Part shown: positions 52,519-60,602 of the stretch, piece by piece
Layout: every line of letters starts with the position of its first letter
How positions within the stretch are numbered: the first letter of the stretch is position 1
NCBI RefSeq assembly: GCF_000218545.1
Contig: NC_015671.1
Location: 1,178,001 to 1,242,000 of the forward strand
Length of the DNA stretch: 64,000 bases
Reading direction: 5' to 3'
Origin: Cellulomonas gilvus ATCC 13127
GTDB taxonomy: Bacteria; Actinomycetota; Actinomycetes; Actinomycetales; Cellulomonadaceae
The notes under the pieces: generated by a model
What the model saw: only the letters and a program-made list of their open reading frames with translations
The model's database searches: none
What the model was told of the DNA's origin: nothing
Made by a program: the position numbers and the translations under genes

Positions 52519-53289
52519 TCACGCGTGCGCGGTCGGAGCGGTCCCGAGGTCCTGCGCGGTGATGCGCTCGCTCTGCGTCAGACGCTCGAGCGCGTCACGG
52601 TCGCCGTGCAGCCGGCCGGCCTCGTCGGCGTCGACGAGCACGAGCGAACCACCCGCGGCGAGCGTGCCCGCAACCGAGCGCAGCCAGTCCGCGGACGGCT
52701 GCGGGCCGAGCAGCAGGCGCTCCGGACGGGCCCCCGACCACCAGCCGGCGAGCTCGCCGTGGGGCACCGGGCCGTCGGCCGTCCCGACGAGCGCGGTGCG
52801 CTGCGGCTCGGTCGGCGGCACCCAGCCGATCGTGTCCCCGTAGGTCATGACGGCCGCCGCGGCGTCGACCGCACCCGCGGGCAGGTCGACCACGGCGCGG
52901 CGTGCGAGCGCGGGCAGCGCGACCACGACGAGCTGCGCGTGCGCCGCGGCCGGGGGAGCCGCGGTGACCAGGACGTCGGCACCCGGGTCCGCGCCCCACG
53001 CGAGCGTGGCGCCCGTGCGCCAGGTCGCGAGCGCCCACAGCGCCGTGCGCCAGTGCGGGGGAAGGTCGAGCGCCACCACCGTCCCCGGGCCCGCGTCGAG
53101 CTCCTCGACGAGCAGGTTCGTGGTCTTGCTGACCCAGTTGTCCAGCACGGCGCCGGACAGCTCGACGCGTTCGCCGCCGGCGGCGTACCACGTGAGCCGC
53201 GGACGGCCGGGGTCGAGCAGGAGCCCGCGCAGCAGGGCCGCGGCATCGACGGGGACGGCGGGCGGGTTCGGGCTGTCGGCTCCGGTCAT
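52519..53289 (-). CDS. TIGR03089 family protein (256 aa)
   Basis: I recognise this as the actinobacterial TIGR03089 family, a shortened relative of the AMP-binding/acyl-CoA synthetase fold. Recognisable stretches are LTWYAAGGERVELSG, LDNWVSKTTNLLVEELDAGPG and VALDLPPHWRTALWALATW. It keeps the N-terminal adenylating-enzyme-like region but lacks the conserved ATP-binding P-loop and the C-terminal lid, so activity is doubtful. No function is established to my knowledge. It commonly lies near wall-polymer and whiB genes in this group of bacteria. Confidence 0.8.
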   Translation of the reverse strand: MTGADSPNPPAVPVDAAALLRGLLLDPGRPRLTWYAAGGERVELSGAVLDNWVSKTTNLLVEELDAGPGTVVALDLPPHWRTALWALATWRTGATLAWGADPGADVLVTAAPPAAAHAQLVVVALPALARRAVVDLPAGAVDAAAAVMTYGDTIGWVPPTEPQRTALVGTADGPVPHGELAGWWSGARPERLLLGPQPSADWLRSVAGTLAAGGSLVLVDADEAGRLHGDRDALERLTQSERITAQDLGTAPTAHA

Positions 53290-53616
53290 GGGGCCACCCT
53301 AGGGAGCCCGCCCGTGGTGCGTGATCGAGCGCGCGACGCCCGTCCGGCCGCGCCGGGACGCGGCGCCGGACCGATTTGAACAAGTTCACCCGACAAATCG
53401 GGACAACTACCACGCCCCGGCTTGACGGTCGGAAACGACACGCGTGTAATTCAGTTTGTCCGTCAGGTCCTCTGGCGCGAGCACAGCAACCGAGCGTCGT
53501 TCACCGTGAGATCACCGCTGGATCACAGCGCGATCGCAGCGAGATCGTCGCCCGCACCGGACCGAACCGCACACCGGCGGGTCGACCGCGAAGACCAGCA
53601 CCGACCGGAGGCTCCC
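53290..53616 (+). promoter_or_regulatory. Long regulatory region upstream of whiB
   Basis: This 327-base gap has no gene and a lower GC content than its surroundings. An inverted repeat CCGATTTG (53371-53378) / CAAATCGG (53394-53401) encloses a second one, TGAACAAGTTCA (53377-53388). Downstream is a promoter TTGACG-17-TGTAAT. The leader, about 160 bases, contains GTGAGATCAC and several GATC steps in 53510-53545, possibly binding sites or secondary structure. GGAGG at 53607-53611 is the ribosome site. Confidence 0.6.
53422..53450 (+). promoter_or_regulatory. whiB promoter TTGACG-17-TGTAAT
   Basis: -35 TTGACG (53422-53427) and -10 TGTAAT (53445-53450) with the optimal 17-base spacer, the best -35/-10 pair in the window. 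Confidence 0.65.
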
Positions 53617-54003
53617 ATGTGGCACCTGCTCGACGATGACGGGACCACCACCTCGCGCTCGGCCGACGGCTCGACGCCCGACCACGGCGCGACCGTCCTC
53701 GGCTTCCCGTCCGACGTGCACGCGCCCGCGCAGGCGCCCACGTCCAACGTGCTGTCGCTGTTCGGCACCCCCGACGACGACGGCCCGATGGGGTGGCAGG
53801 AGCGCGCGCTGTGCGCGCAGACCGACCCCGAGGCGTTCTTCCCCGAGAAGGGCGGCTCGACCCGTGAGGCCAAGAAGGTCTGCACGGGCTGCGACGTGCG
53901 CGCCGAGTGCCTCGAGTACGCGCTCGCCAACGACGAGCGGTTCGGCATCTGGGGCGGCCTGTCCGAGCGTGAGCGTCGCAAGCTCAAGCGTCGCGTCGTC
54001 TGA
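53617..54003 (+). CDS. whmD: WhiB family transcriptional regulator, WhiB2/WhmD-like (128 aa)
   Basis: A small iron-sulfur-binding regulator unique to actinobacteria. The four Cys ligands are in ALCAQTD, CTGCDVRAEC (C-x2-C-x5-C). The GIWGG turn and the basic C-terminus ERRKLKRRVV, which contacts DNA or the sigma factor, are present. A 50-residue N-terminal extension rich in Asp and Ser precedes the core. WhmD/WhiB2 is linked to septation and cell division in mycobacteria; the assignment to this subgroup is by size and context (next to wall-polymer genes). GGAGG lies five bases before the ATG. Confidence 0.87.
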   Translation: MWHLLDDDGTTTSRSADGSTPDHGATVLGFPSDVHAPAQAPTSNVLSLFGTPDDDGPMGWQERALCAQTDPEAFFPEKGGSTREAKKVCTGCDVRAECLEYALANDERFGIWGGLSERERRKLKRRVV

Positions 54004-54085
54004 CCGGTCGGCCCCGCCGCTGCGTGCCGCCCGGTGAGTGTCGTTCGGCACAGCTGCCAGGCGCCCCGTGCATCATGGCCCGAGC

Positions 54086-57000
54086 ATGACTGACACCCCG
54101 ACCACCGAGCCGCCGCGCGCCGCGCCGACCACGGCGACCCTGCCGACGACCTCGTCGGTGACCGCTGTGCTGGTGACCCGTGGCCGCACCGCCTACCTGC
54201 CGACGACGCTCGCCGCGCTCGCGGGCCAGGCGCGCCGACCCGTGCGCGTGCTGCTGGTCGACGTCTCGCCGACGTCCTCCGCACAGGACCACGTGGCGCT
54301 GCGGCTCGACGCGGAGCGCGCGTTGGCGGCGGCCGGGGGAGCCGGGCAGCCCGCGCTGCACCTGGTGCACGTGCCGCGCGCGCGCACGTTCGGTGATGCG
54401 GTGCGTGCCGCGCTGACGGCCGACGACGGTGCGCGCACCACCTGGCTGTGGCTCCTGCACGACGACAGCGCGCCCGCGCCGACCGCGCTCGCGGAGCTCG
54501 CACGCGCGGTCGGGCGAGCGCCCTCGGTCGCGGTCGCGGGCGTCAAGCAGCGCACGTGGACCGACCCGGAGCGCCTGCTCGAGGTGGGCCTGCGCACCGC
54601 GCGCTCGGGCCGGCGGATGACCGACGTCGAGGCCGGTGAGCTCGACCAGGGGCAGCACGACGCACGTGACGACGTGCTCGGCGTCGGGCTCGCGGGCGCG
54701 CTCGTGCGACGCGACGTGTGGGAGGACCTCGGCGGTCCCGACCCGGCGCTCGGCGCGTTCGGCGACGGCCTGGACCTGTCGCGGCGCGCGCGCCTCGCGG
54801 GGCACCGCGTCGTGGTGGTCCCCGCGGCGGTCGTGCGGCACGCGCAGGCGACCTACCTGGGCCTGCGGGACGTCGCCCCGGGGCGGGACGACCCGGTCGA
54901 CGCGGACGGCGACGGCGAGGACGACCGCGCGGACCCGGCGCGCTCGTTCCGTGCGCGTCGGCGCTCGGTGACGCACCAGCGGCTCGTGAGCGGCCCGCTG
55001 CCGTTGCTGCCGGTCGTGGTGCTCCTGGTGCTGGCCTCGTCGCTCGTGCGCGCGCTGGTGCAGGTCGCGGCCAAGCAGCCCGGCCTCGCGGTCGACGAGC
55101 TGCGCGGACCGCTCACGGCGCTCGCGCGGCCCCGTGCGGTCTACCGTGCGCGACGTCAGGCGACCCGGACCCGCCGGCTGCCGCGCCGCGCGCTGCGCCC
55201 CCTGCAGGCCCGGTGGCGCGACGTGTGGGCGCAGGAGCGTGACCGGCGCCTCGCGCGAGCGGAGCAGCGTCGCGTCGTGCAGGCGCCCTCGGAGCTCGAG
55301 CTCGCCGAGCTCGCCGCTCTGGCCACGCGCCGGCGCGCGACGCTCGCGACCGTGACCGTCGGGCTCGTCGCGGTCGTCGCGGTGGCGTTCGGTCCGCTGG
55401 TCGGTGCCGTCGCGGGCGGTGGACGGCTCGTCGGCGGTGCTCTGCTCCCGCTCGCGGACGGGCTCGGCGACCTGTGGTCCGCCGCGAACGCGTGGTGGGT
55501 GTCGGGTGAGCTGGGCGCGCCGGGTCCCGCGGACGCGCTGCTGCGCGTGCTCGCGGCGCCGACCGCGGTGCTCGGGGGCGACCCGCGGCTCGCGGTCGCC
55601 GCGGTGCTGCTCGGCGCCGTGCTGCTGGCCGGGCTGGGCGCGTGGGCGGCGGCGGGCGCACTCACGCGCTCGGTCGTGCTGCGCGCGTGGGCCGCGCTCG
55701 TGTGGGCCGGTGCGCCCGCGCTGCTGCTCGGTGTCGGCGACGGCCGGCTGGGCCCGGTCCTCGCGCACGTGCTCCTGCCGTGGGCGGCGCTCGGCCTGGT
55801 CCGGGCCGTCGGTGTGCAGCGGGTGGACCAGGTGGTCTCGGGCGTCCTGACGGCGCAGCGCACTCCCGAGCAGGAGCACCTGCGTCACGCGGCGCCGGAC
55901 GCCGCCGAGCACGACGCGACGGACGGTGAGCGGGGGACGGCGCCGCTCGACGAGGCCGGCATGGATCCGACCGGCGTGCTGCCGGTCGAGGCCACGGCCG
56001 ACCCCGACGCGGTCCGCGAGGCGGTCGAGGCCGTCGCGGCCGACGAGGAGGTCGCGCAGTGGGTGGGCGCTCCGGCGCCGACCGGCTCCGTCACCGCGGC
56101 CGCCGCGGCCTCCCTCGTGCTCGCCGCCGTCGTCGGGGCCTCGCCCGGCCTGCTCGTCCCCGTGGTGCTCGCGGTCCTGGCCGCGGCGGCCTGCGCGCGG
56201 CGCTTCCGCCGCCGGCTCGTCGTCGCGCTGCTGCCCGCTCTCGTCGTGAGCGCGCCCCTGCTGGTGGAGGTCGCGAGCCGCGGCGCTGACCGCGTGCGGC
56301 TGCTCGCTGCGGACGCCGGGCTGCCGTGGGCGGTCGCGCCCGCCGGGGCCCTCGAACGTCTCCTCGGGGTGCCCGCCGACGCGGCGGCCCTCGTGCCCGA
56401 GTCGGTCCCGGACGGCCTCGCACGGCTGTGGCCGTACGGGGCGGGTGCGGTCGTCGTGCTGCTCGCCGTGCTCGCGCTGCTGCGCGGCCCGGTCGCGCGC
56501 GGCGTCCGCCTCGCGTGGGTCCTGGCGACGCTGGGTCTGGCGACCGCGACCACGGTCGCGCTCGTGCCCGTCGGCCTGCAGGACGGGGTCGTCGCGTACG
56601 GCTGGACCGGTCCCGGGCTCTCGTTCGCGCTGCTCGGCCTGCTCGCCGCGGCCGTGCTCGGCGCCGACGGCGTGCGGGGTGCGCTCGCCGGGTACTCGTT
56701 CGGCTGGCGCCAGCCGCTGGTCGGGATCGTCGCGTGCGGTGCGGTGCTGGTGCCCGTGCTGTGGCTCGGTGGCTGGAGCGTGCAGGCACGTGACGGCACC
56801 GCGCTGACGGTCACGGCGCTCGAGCGTGCGGTGGTCCCCGCGGTCGGCCGGCAGACCCAGGAGTCCGCCGACGCCGCACGCGTGCTCGCGGTCGTCGCGG
56901 GTGCGGGTGCACCCGACGAGGACGTGAGCTGGGCGCTGCTGCGCGCCGACGGCCCGCAGCTGGTCGAGCACGGCGCGACGGTCGCGACCACGTCCGTGCG

Positions 57001-57730
57001 GCCCGTGCGCGGCGTCGTCGGCGACGCGCGCGTCGTCGCGCCCGACGAGGCGACCGCCGAGGTCGCGGCGGTCGTCGCGCGCCTGGCGCAGGGTGCCACG
57101 GGCGATGTCGCGGGACCGCTCGCGGCCCTGGGCGTCGGGGACGTGCTCGTCCCGGCGCTCGACACCCGCGGCGCGGATGCCAACCGGGCGGGTGCGCTGC
57201 GCCGTGCGCGTGAGGCGCTGGTCGCCGAGCTCGACTCGACCGCGGGTCTCGAACGCGTGACGCAGAGCGGCGCGGGCATCCTGTGGCGCGTGTCGGCCGC
57301 ACCCGCGGCGGCCCAGGACGGCGCGGACCCCGACGGTGCCGAGACCGCTGCGGACGCCGGCACCGTGGTCACCGCATGGGCGCGACTGGTCGCCGCCGGC
57401 GACTCCCTGACCGACCCCACGACGGCCGCGGTCCCGGTCGCGGCGACGGGCCGCGGAGCGGACACCCGGATCGAGGCGGGCACGCCGGGGCGGCTGGTGG
57501 TGCTCGCCGAGCGTGCGGACCCGTCCTGGCGCGCGACGCTGGACGGCCGCGCGTTGCGTGCGGTCGACAACGGCTGGCGGCAGACGTTCGAGGTCGGTGC
57601 GCAGGCCGGCCACCTGGAGATCACGTACGACCCGCCCGCGCGCGTGCCCCTCGCGGCCGTGCAGGGGGTCGTGCTGGCGGTCGCGCTGCTGCTCGCGCTG
57701 CCCGTGCGCCGCAGGAGGCCGGGACGATGA
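54086..57730 (+). CDS. Large membrane glycosyltransferase family 2 protein (1214 aa)
   Basis: The N-terminal 280 residues are a GT-A domain: VTAVLVTRGRTAYLPTTLAAL, LLVDVSPTS, LWLLHDDSAPAP at the metal site, and FGDGLDLSRRARLAGHRV. The next 650 residues contain a dozen or so membrane helices, including LLPVVVLLVLASSLVRALV and AVAAVLLGAVLLAGLGAWA. An extracytoplasmic C-terminal region ends in one more helix (AAVQGVVLAVALLLALPV) and a basic tail. The layout is found in actinobacteria next to whiB and DUF5719 genes. It probably transfers a sugar to a lipid or wall polymer; the donor is unknown. CATCAT at 54071-54076 may be its -10. Confidence 0.85.
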   Translation: MTDTPTTEPPRAAPTTATLPTTSSVTAVLVTRGRTAYLPTTLAALAGQARRPVRVLLVDVSPTSSAQDHVALRLDAERALAAAGGAGQPALHLVHVPRARTFGDAVRAALTADDGARTTWLWLLHDDSAPAPTALAELARAVGRAPSVAVAGVKQRTWTDPERLLEVGLRTARSGRRMTDVEAGELDQGQHDARDDVLGVGLAGALVRRDVWEDLGGPDPALGAFGDGLDLSRRARLAGHRVVVVPAAVVRHAQATYLGLRDVAPGRDDPVDADGDGEDDRADPARSFRARRRSVTHQRLVSGPLPLLPVVVLLVLASSLVRALVQVAAKQPGLAVDELRGPLTALARPRAVYRARRQATRTRRLPRRALRPLQARWRDVWAQERDRRLARAEQRRVVQAPSELELAELAALATRRRATLATVTVGLVAVVAVAFGPLVGAVAGGGRLVGGALLPLADGLGDLWSAANAWWVSGELGAPGPADALLRVLAAPTAVLGGDPRLAVAAVLLGAVLLAGLGAWAAAGALTRSVVLRAWAALVWAGAPALLLGVGDGRLGPVLAHVLLPWAALGLVRAVGVQRVDQVVSGVLTAQRTPEQEHLRHAAPDAAEHDATDGERGTAPLDEAGMDPTGVLPVEATADPDAVREAVEAVAADEEVAQWVGAPAPTGSVTAAAAASLVLAAVVGASPGLLVPVVLAVLAAAACARRFRRRLVVALLPALVVSAPLLVEVASRGADRVRLLAADAGLPWAVAPAGALERLLGVPADAAALVPESVPDGLARLWPYGAGAVVVLLAVLALLRGPVARGVRLAWVLATLGLATATTVALVPVGLQDGVVAYGWTGPGLSFALLGLLAAAVLGADGVRGALAGYSFGWRQPLVGIVACGAVLVPVLWLGGWSVQARDGTALTVTALERAVVPAVGRQTQESADAARVLAVVAGAGAPDEDVSWALLRADGPQLVEHGATVATTSVRPVRGVVGDARVVAPDEATAEVAAVVARLAQGATGDVAGPLAALGVGDVLVPALDTRGADANRAGALRRAREALVAELDSTAGLERVTQSGAGILWRVSAAPAAAQDGADPDGAETAADAGTVVTAWARLVAAGDSLTDPTTAAVPVAATGRGADTRIEAGTPGRLVVLAERADPSWRATLDGRALRAVDNGWRQTFEVGAQAGHLEITYDPPARVPLAAVQGVVLAVALLLALPVRRRRPGR

Positions 57731-59277
57731 GCCGACGGGACCGGGCTGTCCGGATCGCCTCGGGCGTGCTGGTGCTGGGCGTCGCCGCCGGGGCGGTGGC
57801 GGCGGGCACGCGCCTGCCGTCGTCGGCGACGGGGGAGCGCGTGGACGTGGGCGTCGCGGTGGACGTGCCGCCGTCGCCGGCCCGTCTGGTGTGCCCCGGG
57901 CCGCTGGTGCTCCCGGAGGGCGAGGCGGGTGACGACCAGTTCGACCCGGTCCCCGTACCACCGGTCACGTCGCTCGTGGTCGCGGCGCCGTCGTCGGACG
58001 GCGGTGCGGTCACGGCGTTCGACGGCAGCACGGTCGCGCCGCTCGCGGCGGGTCAGGACGCGATGACGCTGGACCGCGTGCGTCGCCCGCTCGTCGTGCA
58101 GGCCGACCCGACGGACGTCCCCGCGCAGGTGGCCGCCGCGGCGTCCGCGCTCGTCACGCGCGGCGACCTGCGCGGCCTCGCGGCCGCGTCGTGCCAGGTC
58201 CCGACGACCGACGCGTGGCTGGTCGGCGGCTCGACCGAGCTCGGCGCGACCGCGCTCCTGGTGCTGCAGAACGCGGGTGCCACGCCCGCGGTGGTGCACC
58301 TGGACGTGCTCGGACCGACGGGCCGTGTCGACCTCGACACCGAGCAGTACCTGGTGGCTCCGGGTGAGGAGCGCGTGGTCGTGCTGGGCGGGCTCGCGCC
58401 CCAGGAGCGGCGCGTCGCGGTGCACGTGACCGCGACGGGTGGCCGGGTGGCCGCGCACGTGCAGGACTCGACGCTCGAGGGCTTCACGCCCACGGGCACG
58501 GACCTCGTCGTGCCGGGCGCGGCGCCCGCGCGGCGTCAGGTGGTGCCCGCTGTGCCGCTGCGCGCGACCGAGGTGGACGACGCGTCGGCCGGTGTGCTGC
58601 GGCTCGTGGCGACGGGAGCGCAGACGACGACCGCACGCGTCCGCGTGCTGGGCCCCGACGGCGTGCAGGACCTGCCCGGCGCCGAGGCGCTCGAGCTCGA
58701 CCCCGGTGCCGTGACGGACGTCCCGCTGGGGGGCCTGGCCGAGGGCTCCTACACGTTCGTCGTGGACGCCGACCGGGCGGTGGTCGCCGCCGCGATGGTG
58801 GCGCGGTCGGGCGACCCCACGGCCCAGGAGCCCACGGTGCCGACGCAGGAGCGCGCATGGGTGCCGTCGGTGTCGACCGACGGCGGGTTCGTCGCCCTGC
58901 CCGCCGGCACGACCGGGGCCGTGGTGCTCGGCGCGGTCGCGACCGGCGGAGAGCTCGACGCACGCGGCACGGTCGGGGCGACCCTGCAGGTCGTCGGTGC
59001 GGACGGCCGGACGGCCGCACGCCGGCACGTCGAGCTCGAGGTCGGCCGCTCGGCGCGCTGGCAGGTCGCCGACCTGGTCCCGGCGGGCACGGCCGTGCTC
59101 GGCGTCCGGGTCGTGCCGGACGAGGCGACGTCGGCCGACGCGTGGCTCGCGACCGGACTGCTCGCGGCCGTCGCGCAGGCCGACGGCCCGTTGCTCTCGG
59201 TCCTGGTCCCGGCGCAGGAGGCGGCCGCCACGTCGGCGGCGCTCGTGCGGCAGGACCCGCGCACCGGCACCCGCTGA
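57727..59277 (+). CDS. DUF5719 family protein (516 aa)
   Basis: An N-terminal hydrophobic segment (ASGVLVLGVAAGAVAAGTRL) acts as signal anchor. The rest is strand-rich, made of repeated beta-sandwich-like modules (TALLVLQNAGATPAVVHLDVLG; GVLRLVATGAQTTTARVRVLG), as in DUF5719. The ATG overlaps the stop of the membrane glycosyltransferase (ATGA), and the pair is a recurring actinobacterial unit, so it may be an extracytoplasmic partner of that enzyme. No catalytic motif is seen. Confidence 0.8.
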   Translation: MSRRDRAVRIASGVLVLGVAAGAVAAGTRLPSSATGERVDVGVAVDVPPSPARLVCPGPLVLPEGEAGDDQFDPVPVPPVTSLVVAAPSSDGGAVTAFDGSTVAPLAAGQDAMTLDRVRRPLVVQADPTDVPAQVAAAASALVTRGDLRGLAAASCQVPTTDAWLVGGSTELGATALLVLQNAGATPAVVHLDVLGPTGRVDLDTEQYLVAPGEERVVVLGGLAPQERRVAVHVTATGGRVAAHVQDSTLEGFTPTGTDLVVPGAAPARRQVVPAVPLRATEVDDASAGVLRLVATGAQTTTARVRVLGPDGVQDLPGAEALELDPGAVTDVPLGGLAEGSYTFVVDADRAVVAAAMVARSGDPTAQEPTVPTQERAWVPSVSTDGGFVALPAGTTGAVVLGAVATGGELDARGTVGATLQVVGADGRTAARRHVELEVGRSARWQVADLVPAGTAVLGVRVVPDEATSADAWLATGLLAAVAQADGPLLSVLVPAQEAAATSAALVRQDPRTGTR

Positions 59278-59299
59278 CGCGGCGCGCGCGTGCGCGCGC

Positions 59300-59737
59300 T
59301 CAGGACTCGTCGCGGTACGTCGGGTCCACGTCCTGCGGGTCGCGGCCCAGCAGGTGCGCGACCTGCTCGACGACCACGTCACGCACCAGGTCCGCCAGGT
59401 CGGCGGGATCGGCCGCCCGCGCCTCGACCGGGCGGCGGTACACCACGATCCGTGCGGGCAGCCCCGCGTCGGCCGGGAAGTAGCGGCCCAGCGGGACGCC
59501 GCCGCGCTCCCACGGTGCGGGGTGGGACGGCGGGACGTCCTCGACCGCGAACTCGGTGCCCTCGAGCTGCCGGGCCCACCGGCGCTCGAGCTGGTCCACC
59601 GCATCCAGGACCAGGTCGTCGAACCGCTGCGCGCGCGTGCGGAACGCCGGCATCGTGCTGGGCATGAGCGGTCCGCGCAGGCCCCGACCGCGCCGGTCGC
59701 GACGGCGCACGGGCTGCACGGGCTGGGACGGACGCAC
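59300..59737 (-). CDS. Metallopeptidase-family protein with lost zinc motif (145 aa)
   Basis: It belongs by pattern to the minimal-zincin family (Zincin_1), seen in FDDLVLDAVDQLERRW, VPPSHPAPWERG and ARIVVYRRPVE. The expected HExxH motif reads EQVAH at residues 124-128: the first His is Glu and the catalytic Glu is Gln, so zinc hydrolase activity is unlikely. Related actinobacterial proteins beside DUF3499 are, as I recall, similarly changed. The GTG start lies six bases after a TACAGT -10 box (leaderless); an in-frame ATG 24 codons on (residue 25) is an alternative. Divergent from the DUF3499 gene. Confidence 0.75.
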   Translation of the reverse strand: MRPSQPVQPVRRRDRRGRGLRGPLMPSTMPAFRTRAQRFDDLVLDAVDQLERRWARQLEGTEFAVEDVPPSHPAPWERGGVPLGRYFPADAGLPARIVVYRRPVEARAADPADLADLVRDVVVEQVAHLLGRDPQDVDPTYRDES

Positions 59738-59743
59738 GCCAGC

Positions 59744-59749
59744 ACTGTA
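59744..59749 (-). promoter_or_regulatory. -10 box TACAGT, leaderless
   Basis: TACAGT on the minus strand ends six bases before the GTG at 59737. Confidence 0.5.
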
Positions 59750-59835
59750 GTGCGGAGGCCGCCGGCCGACCCGCGAGCCGACCCGGTGCGGGTGGGACTC
59801 GGCGTGGGAAGGACGACGCGGTCCGCGCGCGGGGG

Positions 59836-59841
59836 TAGGTT
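59836..59841 (+). promoter_or_regulatory. -10 box TAGGTT, leaderless
   Basis: TAGGTT ends six bases before the GTG at 59848. Confidence 0.5.
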
Positions 59842-59847
59842 CACCCC

Positions 59848-60243
59848 GTGAGATCCGTCCGGCAGTGCTCGCGCACCGCGTGCGACCGCCCCGCGGTCGC
59901 GACGCTCACCTACGTGTACGCCGACTCGACGGCCGTGCTCGGCCCGTTGGCGCAGCACGCCGAGCCGCACTCGTACGACCTGTGCGTCCAGCACGCCGAA
60001 CGCCTCACGGCGCCGCGCGGCTGGGAGGTCGTGCGGCTGCTCCCGGAGTTCGAGCCGCCCGCACCGAGCCGCGACGACCTGCTGGCCCTGGCCGACGCGG
60101 TCCGTGAGGCGGGGCGCCCGCCCCAGCCGGTCGCGGCCGCCGCGGTCGCGGAGCCCGCGGCGCTGGCCGAGGCACCCCGCCGGGGCCACCTGCGCGTGCT
60201 GCGGGGGACCGGACCCGACCTGCAGCCGGGCGGACCGGTCTGA
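59848..60243 (+). CDS. DUF3499 family protein (131 aa)
   Basis: A small actinobacterial protein with putative metal-binding residues: CSRTAC at the N-terminus, HSYDLCVQHAERL near residue 45, and the conserved PRGWEVVRL. The C-terminal 70 residues are variable, Ala/Pro-rich. No function is established to my knowledge. It typically sits beside phosphomannomutase and the degenerate metallopeptidase gene, as here. The start codon is GTG on a leaderless mRNA. Confidence 0.85.
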   Translation: MRSVRQCSRTACDRPAVATLTYVYADSTAVLGPLAQHAEPHSYDLCVQHAERLTAPRGWEVVRLLPEFEPPAPSRDDLLALADAVREAGRPPQPVAAAAVAEPAALAEAPRRGHLRVLRGTGPDLQPGGPV

Positions 60244-60244
60244 C

Positions 60245-60517
60245 ATGGCGCGTCGACGGGGGGACGCCGCACGTGCGCGCGCGGCGGCCGCGAGCGAGCC
60301 GCTCGGGTCGATCAGCCGACCGCAGGGCCCACAGCCGCCCGGCACCGACGCGTGCGTGGCGTGCGGCGAGACCCAGCTGACGCGCATCCGGATGGCGCTG
60401 CCGGACGGCCGGCAGGCGACGTTCGTGTCCTGCCCGGCGTGCGAGCGGACCAACTGGTTCGCGCTCGACGGGGACGGCACGCCGCTGACCCGGGACGAGG
60501 TCACGGGCACCTCCTGA
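60245..60517 (+). CDS. Small zinc-ribbon protein (90 aa)
   Basis: A basic N-terminus (MARRRGDAARARAAA) is followed by a zinc-ribbon-like core: CVACGE near residue 37 and CPACERTNWF near 63, two CxxC pairs about 23 residues apart. I do not recognise a named family. The ATG lies two bases after the DUF3499 stop, so it is co-transcribed. It may bind nucleic acid or act in metal handling; nothing more can be said. Confidence 0.7.
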   Translation: MARRRGDAARARAAAASEPLGSISRPQGPQPPGTDACVACGETQLTRIRMALPDGRQATFVSCPACERTNWFALDGDGTPLTRDEVTGTS

Positions 60518-60590
60518 CCGTGCCGATGCGGTGCCGCCCCGGCTGGTCCGTCGGGGCCGTCAGGCCGTCGGGACACGTGGGGCGGGTCGG

Positions 60591-60596
60591 TACGAT
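60591..60596 (+). promoter_or_regulatory. -10 box TACGAT, leaderless
   Basis: TACGAT ends six bases before the GTG at 60603. Confidence 0.55.
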
Positions 60597-60602
60597 GCGC
60601 CG

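Noticed and set aside
53984-60576. Antisense open frames of 1325 and 1563 codons opposite the membrane glycosyltransferase and DUF5719 genes
   Set aside because: Composition is that of a shadow frame and there is no start signal; the plus-strand genes explain the region.
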